From Prevotella sp. CAG:1185 (lineage in GTDB: Bacteria; Bacteroidota; Bacteroidia; Bacteroidales; Bacteroidaceae): DNA of 14,120 bases. Both the position numbers and the translations under genes were made by a program. Shown in pieces: positions 1-7,200 of this stretch; the stretch's first letter is position 1, and each line of letters opens with the position of its first letter. Below the pieces are notes generated by a model. That model was given only the letters and a program-made list of their open reading frames with translations. It made no database searches and had not been told where the DNA came from. The stretch lies in contig HF992605.1 of assembly GCA_000436695.1 (NCBI GenBank), positions 1 through 14,120 on the forward strand, in the 5' to 3' direction.

Positions 1-1139
1 AGATAATAATCTTTTTAAGGGGCGACTATATAGGAGATTTCAAGTCTGAATTTCTGATGAACAAAGGGGATATTATTACCCCCCTGACTGAACAAGCAAT
101 AGGTTTGCTTGGCTCTACTGCAATTATTCCAGAAAACGGTAAATATATACAAAGCCAAGATATCGCAAAAATTGTTTGTAAAGAGAATTTGTTGGACAAA
201 GATTTTGCTTTTTATCTAATATCCTCTACTATTGTCAAGCAACAGCTAAGTGCTGCGGCCCAACAGACAAAAATACGTCACACTTCTCCTGATAAGATCA
301 AAGATTGTACAGTATGGATTCCCGAATTAACTGAACAGAAATGCATAGGTAAGTTACTCCGAACTCTTGATTATAAGATTGGACTCAATCGTGCGATAAA
401 TCAGAATTTAGAGGCGATGGCAAAGCAACTTTACGATTACTGGTTTGTACAGTTTGATTTTCCTGATGAAGATGGCAAGCCGTACAAGTCAAGCGGTGGT
501 AAGATGATTTGGAATGAGAAACTTAAAAAGATGATTCCCAAAGAGTGGACAAATGCAAACATTTATCAATTAGCAAACATTTCTAAAGAATCAGTAAATC
601 CACAAGCACAGCCTAATGATTTATTCAAGTATTACAGTTTGCCTGAGTATGACAAAACAAGAACTCATGCAGAGGAATATGGGGTAGATATTCAAAGTGC
701 TAAGTTTGTGGTTACTAATGATTGTATTCTTGTATCTAAACTTAATCCTTGGACAAGTCGAGTAATCTGCGGAAATAAAGAATCCAATCAGATTTGTTCT
801 ACTGAATTTGTAGTATGGAAACCGATTTCTATGAGAACAAAAGGTTTCTTGTTCATGTTGGCTAAAAGTGCAAAATTCATTGAGTATTGCACACAAGGTG
901 CTACTGGCACTTCTCATAGCCACAGAAGAATAAATCCAGAACTGATGATGAAATATGAGTTCCCATACAATTCTGAAATAGCAATGAAATTCTCTATTTT
1001 TATCGAAAATATAATAGAGCAATTGCATACTAATATCACACAACTCAAAGTGCTTACTAAGCAACGCAACGAACTTCTACCGCTTCTGATTAATGGTCAA
1101 GTATCGGTAAATTCTGATTTATGGAACGACATAATTTGA
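1..1139 (+). CDS. hsdS: Type I restriction-modification specificity subunit HsdS, 5' end outside window
   Basis: HsdS recognises the target DNA sequence for the type I methylase (HsdM) and restriction (HsdR) subunits. The reading frame is open from the left edge; the first ATG (57) lies inside the first target recognition domain (upstream residues RGDYIGDFKSEFL), so it is not the true start and the gene is cut by the window. Visible order: end of the first recognition domain (to about nt 340), conserved central helical spacer (GKLLRTLDYKIGLNRAINQNLEAMAKQLYDYWF split over nt 350-450) followed by QFDFPDEDGKPYKSSGG, a second recognition domain (about nt 530-1000), and the distal helix ending LTKQRNELLPLLINGQV. 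This two-domain, two-spacer layout is typical of Methylase_S proteins. No frame break is seen, so it is probably functional. It overlaps the next gene by 19 bp, suggesting co-translation. hsdM and hsdR are not in the window. Confidence 0.93.
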   Translation, partial: IIIFLRGDYIGDFKSEFLMNKGDIITPLTEQAIGLLGSTAIIPENGKYIQSQDIAKIVCKENLLDKDFAFYLISSTIVKQQLSAAAQQTKIRHTSPDKIKDCTVWIPELTEQKCIGKLLRTLDYKIGLNRAINQNLEAMAKQLYDYWFVQFDFPDEDGKPYKSSGGKMIWNEKLKKMIPKEWTNANIYQLANISKESVNPQAQPNDLFKYYSLPEYDKTRTHAEEYGVDIQSAKFVVTNDCILVSKLNPWTSRVICGNKESNQICSTEFVVWKPISMRTKGFLFMLAKSAKFIEYCTQGATGTSHSHRRINPELMMKYEFPYNSEIAMKFSIFIENIIEQLHTNITQLKVLTKQRNELLPLLINGQVSVNSDLWNDII

Positions 1140-1924
1140 CACAAGTTGTTATAGAAGGTATAGCAAATATCTTAGGAGATACTAAAGAAGGTTTAAATGG
1201 TTCAGAAATACACAAATGCCTTTTGTTATCAAACATAGAGGATGTTGATGACAAAAATACAAAGCGTATTCGTTTATATAATGCTTTTGCTAAAGCATGT
1301 AACGAATCCAAATGTTCAAATCAAGTATTAAAATTTATTACTGTCGCTCTTGCACCAGAGCGATATGTTAATGATAGACAGCGATTTGAGAGTTTGAGAG
1401 AAAAAATTAACCAACAGCTTGCTTTTTGTGGATACAAATATAATGCGGACGGCAGTTTTTCGAGAATAGAAAGAGCTAGCACTATATCAGATGTCGAGAT
1501 AAAAGCAAAAAATTTAAAAATGGAGATTGACAAAAGAAAATCTCATATTGAAATATCTAAATATTGTAAAGCAGAACTACTCCAAAATAACTATTTTCAT
1601 GCTGTGTTTGAAGCTAACAAAGGCTTATTTCAAAGAATAAGAGATTTGTCTGGAGTCGCAGAAGATGGAAATAAACTCATCGAGTTCGTTTTTAGTACAA
1701 ATCCAGTCTTAATAATTAACAACTATATCACTAAATCAGAAAAATATGAGCATAGCGGATTTGCTAATTTGTTAAAGGGGCTTTGTGGAATGTTTAGAAA
1801 TCCAGAAGCACACGAACCCAAAGTGCTATGGAACATAGATGAACAAGATGCTTTGGAGATTTTGGGAATTATCTCATATTGCCATAGAAGATTAGATAAT
1901 GCACAAAAAATAAGAATGGTATGA
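1121..1924 (+). CDS. TIGR02391 (Ymh) family protein, HEPN-like, associated with the type I RM locus
   Basis: A 267-residue protein with no signal peptide or membrane segment. The C-terminal half (about residues 145-262) matches what I know of the TIGR02391/Ymh family: an N-terminal ISKYCKAELLQNNYFHAVFEA-like helix (split here), an internal segment FANLLKGLCGMFRNPEAHEP and a final WNIDEQDALEILGIISYCHRRLD. The segment R226-NPEA-H231 is an Rx4H pattern, as in HEPN-fold nucleases of defence systems; nuclease activity is inference. The N-terminal 140 residues are not recognised; they are helical and charged. The ATG at 1121 lies inside hsdS, 19 bp before its stop, which points to translational coupling; its 3' end abuts the decayed second hsdS. 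Members of this family are often found among hsdS genes or near abortive-infection genes, so a defence accessory role is likely but unproven. Confidence 0.82.
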   Translation: MERHNLTQVVIEGIANILGDTKEGLNGSEIHKCLLLSNIEDVDDKNTKRIRLYNAFAKACNESKCSNQVLKFITVALAPERYVNDRQRFESLREKINQQLAFCGYKYNADGSFSRIERASTISDVEIKAKNLKMEIDKRKSHIEISKYCKAELLQNNYFHAVFEANKGLFQRIRDLSGVAEDGNKLIEFVFSTNPVLIINNYITKSEKYEHSGFANLLKGLCGMFRNPEAHEPKVLWNIDEQDALEILGIISYCHRRLDNAQKIRMV

Positions 1925-2472
1925 TGCACAATGGATACGACCTAAATTAGGTGATGTTTGTGAGACAATCTCAGACACATACAAGGGTGATTCTCCTGAG
2001 GTTGTCCTTATAAACACTTCAGACGTATTGGCAGGTAGATGCTTAAATCATACGAAAATTCCTAATAAGGATTTGAAAGGTCAATTCAATAAGACTTTTC
2101 AAAAAGATGATATTCTATATAGTGAGATTCGTCCAGCAAACGAACATTTTGCCTATGTGGATTTCGTTCCGACAGTTATATAGCATCTACAAAATTGATG
2201 ATAATAAGGAGACAATATAAATTCTGAATTTCTATATTACATTCTGCAAAGCCAATCTGTGATTGACGAATTGCAAATGTTAGCAAAAACACGTTCTGGA
2301 ACTTTTCCGCAGATTGCTTTTAGTGAATTAGCTAATTTGAACATCTTTCTGCCGCCTTTGCGCTAGTACAGACACGTATTGTTAAATTCCTGAAGACGAT
2401 TGATTTAAAAATAGAAGTGAACCGCCGTATAAATGATATTTTACATACGTTTGACGCTCTCAGAATGGCGTC
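1914..2472 (+). pseudogene. Decayed and truncated second hsdS (single recognition domain)
   Basis: The DNA encodes HsdS-like sequence in changing frames. Frame 1 (from about 1914) reads EWYDAQWIRPKLGDVCETIS and continues through an intact-looking recognition-domain stretch (ILYSEIRPANEHFAYVDF) to a stop at 2181-2183. The match shifts to another frame over about 2171-2224 (SYIASTKLMIIRRQYKF) and hits a stop at 2225-2227, returns to the first frame from 2220 (NSEFLYYILQSQSVIDELQM ... FPQIAFSELANLNI) and stops at 2364-2366, then continues in the other frame from 2366 (VQTRIVKFLKTIDLKIEVNR). It breaks off in the central spacer (after RIND) before any second recognition domain. No ATG precedes the homologous start in frame. 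At least three frame changes plus truncation make function very unlikely. It probably once was an alternative specificity gene beside the intact hsdS. Confidence 0.85.
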
Positions 2473-2482
2473 GGCGCTGAGG

Positions 2483-2527
2483 AAGTCCGGTTTTTGCCCG
2501 AAATTTGGCAAAAACCGGACTTTTTTG
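2483..2527 (+). terminator. Strong rho-independent terminator closing the RM locus
   Basis: A perfect 16-bp stem (2483-2498 pairing with 2507-2522, containing GTCCGGTTTTTGCC and its complement) with an 8-nt loop (CGAAATTT), followed by a run of T to 2526. It lies just after the decayed hsdS and would end transcription of the RM operon. Confidence 0.9.
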
Positions 2528-2533
2528 TTAATG

Positions 2534-2558
2534 CGCTGAATAACAGAATGTTATAGCG
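2534..2558. repeat. Small imperfect hairpin just after the terminator
   Basis: CGCT (2534-2537), two unpaired bases, ATAACA (2540-2545), a GAA loop, TGTTAT (2549-2554) and AGCG (2555-2558) form a 10-bp stem with a two-base bulge. It could be a remnant of another terminator or a repeat element; function unknown. Confidence 0.5.
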
Positions 2559-2601
2559 TTGACGGCTTGAATCTTTAAATGTTAAAAAACATAACTCGGC
2601 C

Positions 2602-2645
2602 GTTTACCGCTCAAAAGTGGCCCGTTTACAACATGAAAGTGGTGC
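2602..2645. repeat. Two tandem copies of a 22-bp unit
   Basis: Two adjacent 22-bp units, 2602-2623 and 2624-2645, share GTTTAC at the start and AAAGTGG at positions 13-19 of the unit, differing mainly in the five bases between these blocks and in the last three. The spacing of the blocks is identical in both. It may be a protein-binding site or part of a dispersed intergenic repeat of the genome. Confidence 0.6.
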
Positions 2646-2652
2646 TTTTTTA

Positions 2653-2711
2653 ATGCAGAAACAGCCGTTTTAGAGGCTGAAAAGTATGGTTTTTGAGTAT
2701 TATTTCTGCAT
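2653..2711. repeat. Inverted repeat ATGCAGAAA / TTTCTGCAT with an inner hairpin
   Basis: A perfect 9-bp inverted repeat, 2653-2661 and 2703-2711, separated by 41 bp. Inside it CAGCC (2662-2666) and GGCTG (2675-2679) form a further 5-bp stem next to the left arm. It directly follows the 22-bp tandem repeat, so both may belong to one small intergenic element of about 110 bp (2602-2711). Confidence 0.5.
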
Positions 2712-2946
2712 AAAAGTAAACTTGTGTTAAAGGATTGACGCGTGAAATGTTCTTATTTTAACATCCGTTATACTTACGTTTCCTAGATTGAAAAATATTT
2801 TTGTCCTGACTTTTTACTACCGTCATTCAGTTTTGTATTTTTCGTCTTAGTTGTAATTTTTCATTAATGTTTGGAATGATTATTGTATGCTTTCTTGCAG
2901 GTATTGCGAGCCAAGGCAAGAAACGGCAGACTACAAGTTGGTGACA

Positions 2947-2988
2947 AAAGACAATAAAACAGTAGAAATTATCAGTCTTATTGTCTTT
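2947..2988. repeat. Perfect 11-bp inverted repeat
   Basis: AAAGACAATAA (2947-2957) and TTATTGTCTTT (2978-2988) are exact complements with a 20-nt spacer. No long T run follows, so it is not a classical terminator; an operator or a degraded element end are alternatives. Confidence 0.5.
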
Positions 2989-3138
2989 CATTAGCCATAT
3001 ATGATCTTATGACTGATAGAGGCTTTAGACCATAAATAATGCTGTGATGTCCTTGCCATAACTGTAAACTTTTTGTTTATATATATAATGTAAGGTGCAA
3101 AAGACTCTTTAAATAACCTTTTTGTCTTATAATTTTAC

Positions 3139-3156
3139 AAAAAATCAAGATTTTTT
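3139..3156. repeat. A/T-rich 18-bp palindrome upstream of the promoter
   Basis: AAAAAATC (3139-3146) and GATTTTTT (3149-3156) are perfect complements around a 2-bp centre. It lies about 20 bp upstream of the -33 element. It could be a regulator site, an UP-like A-tract, or a weak terminator for transcription entering from the left. Confidence 0.5.
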
Positions 3157-3160
3157 ATGT

Positions 3161-3190
3161 TGTGAACCATTGTGAACTTGTTTTGAACTT
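3161..3190 (+). repeat. Three 10-bp direct repeats overlapping the -33 region
   Basis: Three successive 10-mers, TGTGAACCAT, TGTGAACTTG and TTTTGAACTT, share the core TGAAC at the same position. One helical turn of spacing puts the cores on one face of the DNA. The second copy supplies the TTG of the -33 element, so a protein bound here would affect the promoter directly. Confidence 0.55.
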
Positions 3191-3208
3191 GCTTTTAGCG
3201 TATCTTTG
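3178..3208 (+). promoter_or_regulatory. Bacteroidetes-type promoter of the fimbrillin/M64 operon
   Basis: TATCTTTG at 3201-3208 fits the -7 consensus TAnnTTTG, and TTG at 3178-3180 lies 20 bp upstream, matching the -33 element and spacing of the housekeeping sigma factor of Bacteroides. Transcription should begin around 3213-3216, leaving a leader of about 30 nt before the ATG at 3247. No other promoter of this quality was seen between here and the window end. Confidence 0.7.
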
Positions 3209-3246
3209 CAATCACAAACTATAAAACCTTAAAAAGACTGTTGGGT

Positions 3247-4167
3247 ATGGAGAAAAAGAAACTAATGATTATGTTTGCTGCCGCATTGTCGCTTTGCGCA
3301 TGTTCTTCCGGTGACGGAACAGGGCAGCAGGAAGAGCCGGAAACACCGGTGGCTCACAATATACCGATAAAGATTAGCACGTCGATTGATGACGTGAGTG
3401 ATACACGTGCCAATGATTATGGCTTTGAAACAGGCGACGCAGTAGGACTGTTTGTGGTAAACAACACTGCCGACGGAACGCCCGGACAACTGCTCAGCAG
3501 CGGAAACTATGTTGACAACATGAGGTTCACCTATGGAGGTACATGGACTCCCGACGAGCAGATTTACTGGAAAGATGAAAGCACGCGTGCAGACTTTTAT
3601 CTCTATTACCCCTATACGCCGACGCTGACGTCGGTAAATGCAATGCCCTTCAGCACAATGGCAGACCAGACAACACAGAATGCATACAAGGCGTCTGACC
3701 TGCTGGTGGGATATACAAAGAGCGTGGCGCCTACTGAGAATGCAGTAAAAATCAGCGCCTCGCACGTGATGAGTCAAATAATGATAACGCTCGCGCCAGG
3801 AAACGGATTTACCGACGAGAGTCTGGCTAAGTCGGCCGTGTCTGTGAAGATAAACGGCATAAAGACGCAGAGCACCGTTGACCTTGCCACCAAGGCCGTG
3901 ACGGCCACGGGAACAGCCACAAGCGTAACGCCGCTGAAAGAAGGCGACAGCTACAAGGCGCTTATTGTGCCGCAGACAGTGGAGCAGGGCAACCTGATAA
4001 CGGTCAATGTTGACGGACGCGACTTTAACCTGCAGAAGGCGTTCACCTTTGTGGGCGGCAAGCGCCACAGATTTACCGTTACGCTGAACAAGACCAGCAA
4101 CGGCATAAACGTAACCATTGACCAATGGGAAGACGACGGCATCGATAATGGCGGAACGGCAGAATAG
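3247..4167 (+). CDS. Fimbrillin-like (Mfa_like_1) lipoprotein, first gene of the operon
   Basis: A 306-residue exported lipoprotein. The N-terminus MEKKKLMIMFAAALSLCAC carries a lipobox (LCAC) with Cys19 as the likely lipidation site, followed by SSGDG and acidic residues, as in surface-directed Bacteroidetes lipoproteins. The ATG at 3247 is preferred to an in-frame TTG two codons upstream because it directly precedes the basic EKKK n-region. The mature part has the marks of fimbrillin-like domains shared with the three downstream genes: TRANDYGFETGDAVGLFV, IYWKDE, YYPY, PFSTMADQT, YKASDLLVG, a SHVMSQIMITL stretch near the middle, and ALIVPQTV. It ends VTIDQWEDDGIDNGGTAE. Such proteins are usually fimbrial subunits, tips, or surface adhesins; which applies here cannot be told. 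The gap to the next gene is about 60 bp with no terminator. Confidence 0.88.
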   Translation: MEKKKLMIMFAAALSLCACSSGDGTGQQEEPETPVAHNIPIKISTSIDDVSDTRANDYGFETGDAVGLFVVNNTADGTPGQLLSSGNYVDNMRFTYGGTWTPDEQIYWKDESTRADFYLYYPYTPTLTSVNAMPFSTMADQTTQNAYKASDLLVGYTKSVAPTENAVKISASHVMSQIMITLAPGNGFTDESLAKSAVSVKINGIKTQSTVDLATKAVTATGTATSVTPLKEGDSYKALIVPQTVEQGNLITVNVDGRDFNLQKAFTFVGGKRHRFTVTLNKTSNGINVTIDQWEDDGIDNGGTAE

Positions 4168-4227
4168 ACTCTATAAAAATATAATATTAGTGAAGCATGC
4201 TAAACCTTAACGCCATAAAAAACAGTG

Positions 4228-7200
4228 ATGCAAATGATTAAAATTAAGAGCAACCAATACAAATTTTTAATATATATAATCACAGCCTGCCTTGTTATGA
4301 CGGGCTGTTCTGACGACTTGTTCAGCGGAGATGACAGCCGCGGCAGCGGCAACCGCATAACTTTGTCGGGCGAAATAGACCAGCTGGCGGTTACGAGAGT
4401 AAACGACAGCGGGTTTGCCGACGGCGACGTGATGGGCGTGTATATTGTCGATTACAACGGCAATACGCCCGGCACGTTGCTGTCGAGTGGCAACCATGCC
4501 GACAATGTGCGTCATACATACGACGCGGCCAACGCAAAATGGAATTCGTCTTTTGACATTTACTGGAAAGACAACCATACGCCCATAGACGTTTACGGAT
4601 ATTATCCCTACGGCAGTCCTGAGGATGTTGACGCCTATCCGTTCACGGTGCAGCGCGACCAGAGCCAGCCTTCTGCCGACGGTGTGATGGGCGGCTATGA
4701 GGCCAGCGACTTTTTGTGGGGAAAAGTGGCCGACGTGGCCCCTACAGATAAGGTTATACGTCTGCCCATGTCGCACCGCATGGCCAATGCCCGCGTGACA
4801 CTGACCGAGGGAACAGGCTTTGCAGCCGGCGAATGGGCGCAGACAGAGCGTATTGTGCTTGTGCCTAATCTGATACGCGAGGCAAGGATAAACTTGAAAG
4901 ACGGAACGGTTAAGGCCAAAGGCGGCATAGAGACTGAGGCGACAGTGCCCGCACGCGTGGGCGACGAGTGGCGCACCATAGTTGTGCCCCAGACTGTCGC
5001 AGCCGGCACAACGCTGTTCACCATAACCGTGGGCGGCATACCTTATAAGTTCAGCAAGAACGAGGCATTCACCTATACAGCCGGAAAGATGAGCAACTTC
5101 ACCATCCGTGTTGACAAGAAAGCAGAAACGGGACAATATGCCCTGACGCTCGTAAGCGAGAGCATAACGCCATGGGAGAGCGACCTGGTAAGCCACGACG
5201 CCGAAGGCAAGGCGTATATTGTGATAAACACGACACGCGGACATCTTAAAGACGCAATCGTTGCAGCTAACAAGGACTACACGAAGTTGAAGAACCTGAA
5301 GATAACGGGAGAGATAAACGCAACAGACTTTGAGTTTATGAGAAATGAGATGACTCAGCTCGAGGCGTTGAATTTGAAGGATGTCAAAGTGTATGGAATA
5401 TTTGGGGAACAAGAATGGAATGGAATTCGTGATGATATAGAAAGAGAGGGCGTGATACCAGGTATGGCGATGTCTGGTAAAAAATCATTATTATATCTTG
5501 TCCTTCCGAATAGACTTGAAGGTATTGCTGGAAATGCATTTGAAAACTGCTCAAATATATCAGGCTCTTTGATTATTCCTGAAGGAGTAACGAGAATTGG
5601 AAACAATGCTTTTAAGCAATGTAATGGAATAAAAGGAAGTTTATCATTGCCAAGTACTTTAAAATATATTTCTAGTTTCGCATTTAATAATTGTGATTTT
5701 ACATGTGAATTGGTCCTTTCAAGTGTATTGAAATATCTTGGAGAATCTTGTTTTGCATATAATAAAGGATTTTACGGAAATTTAATTTTACCAGATGAGT
5801 TAGAGTTTATCGGAATAAGTGCTTTTGAATATTGTACAGAATTCAAAGGAGATCTTAAGATTCCACAAAAAATAACGACAATAAGTGATGGTGCTTTTAA
5901 TAGTACAGGATTTGATGGTACACTTTATTTACCTGATGGTATAACAAAAATAGATGAAGGAGCATTTGGCAGTTCTAAATTTAAAGGAACTTTGATATTG
6001 CCAAAAAATCTTACAATTATTGGTGGAACAGCATTTGCTAATTGTCAATTTTCAGGAGAATTAAAACTTCCTGAGACTCTGATTTCTATGGGAAATGCTG
6101 CTTTTGGAAATTGTCCTAAGTTAATGGGAACTGTTAAAATTCCAGATGGTATATCAGTTATAGGAGCAAATATGTTTCAAGGTTGCCAAAATATTGAGGG
6201 AATAATCATACCAAAAAATGTTGAAAGCATTCGCCAAGGTGCCTTTCTAAGTTGCTTCGGCATAAACTCTATCGTATGTGAAGGAGACATTCCACCTTAT
6301 GTAGCCAGCGGTGCTTTCGACGGCGTGCCAAAGGATAACTTTACGGTTGAAGTGCCTGAGTCGGCTGTTCCACAATATCAGACAGCCACTGGCTGGAATG
6401 AGTTTAAGCGCATTGCCGCCCATCACGAGTTGGTATGCCGTCCGTCTACGGTATGCGCACTGAACAACGGACACACGCAGACATTGGTGCTGGATGCCGA
6501 AGGCGAATGGGAAGTTGAGAGCAAGCCCGACTGGTGTGAGCTGTCGCCAATGAGCGGTAACGGCAAGACGGAAGTAACTATAAGTATAAACACTTTGTCG
6601 AAAGGTGCCGGCAACAGAACTGGCGAAGTGGTGTTCAAGCTGAAAAATGAAGACTATACCCATACGTGCAGCGTAAGCCAGTATGACTACATCTATGGTG
6701 AAGACGAGTGGCTGACGCTGCAGAAGGCGACACGAGGCAACACAGGCGGAATAAACGTTGTGATTATAGGCGATGGATTCAACGCAAAAGACATAGCCGA
6801 AGGCGACTGTCTTCCTGCCCTGAAAGAGGCTGCACAATATCTTATAACCGTAGAGCCTTATAAGACATACTCAAAATACTTCAACATCTACATAGGTTTT
6901 GCCATGTCTAACGAGAGTGGTATAGGTTCGGTGAACACCATACGCTACAACCGTTTCGGCACAACATTCACTGGCGGTTCAGGATTAAGCGCAGACTATG
7001 ACGAGATATTCAGCTATGCGCTCAATGCCCCTACAGTAAATCAGAACAACCTGAACCAGACGCTGATAATAATTGTGCCCAACACTACCGAATACGGCGG
7101 CATAACCCAGATGTGGGAGGATGGTTCGGCTATAGCCTTCTGTCCGCGCAGCACAGACGCATATCCTTACGACTCGCGTGGAGTTTTGCAGCATGAGGCA

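Larger units (their letters stand above)
2528..3246. other. Intergenic region of about 700 bp, AT-rich, no convincing gene
   Basis: No reading frame with recognisable protein content was found on either strand. The region separates the RM remnant from the fimbrillin-type operon. It contains a small hairpin (2534-2558), a 22-bp tandem repeat (2602-2645), inverted repeats (2653-2711 and 2947-2988), an A/T palindrome (3139-3156), a 10-bp-period repeat (3161-3190) and the operon promoter (3178-3208), each listed separately. The rest, notably 2715-2940 and 2995-3130, shows nothing I can interpret. No tRNA or other recognisable RNA gene is seen. Confidence 0.7.

Noticed and set aside
1..2472. Invertible hsdS shuffling system (shufflon)
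   Set aside because: Both hsdS sequences are on the same strand, no long inverted repeats link them, and no recombinase gene is in the window. The presence of one outside cannot be excluded.
2887..2994. Short open frame of 35 codons (MLSCRYCEPRQETADYKLVT...) in the intergenic region
   Set aside because: Too short, no recognised sequence, its end coincides with the inverted repeat at 2947-2988, and no promoter precedes it.
3241..3246. TTG start two codons upstream for the first fimbrillin-like gene
   Set aside because: The ATG at 3247 gives a normal lipoprotein signal peptide directly; the upstream TTG adds only two residues and is the weaker start codon.
4267..5412. Long antisense open frame of 381 codons (and similar ones at 3262-4125 and 7824-8789)
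   Set aside because: They lie opposite clear fimbrillin-like coding sequence, occur at the same place in both paralogs, have Cys/His/Arg-rich unfamiliar translations, and no promoter or start context. They are shadows of the sense-strand codon bias.
5497..6270. CRISPR-like or non-coding repeat array in the AT-rich repeat zone
   Set aside because: The periodicity is in the protein (23-24 codons, LRR pattern) in one continuous frame; DNA units are not identical and there are no spacers.
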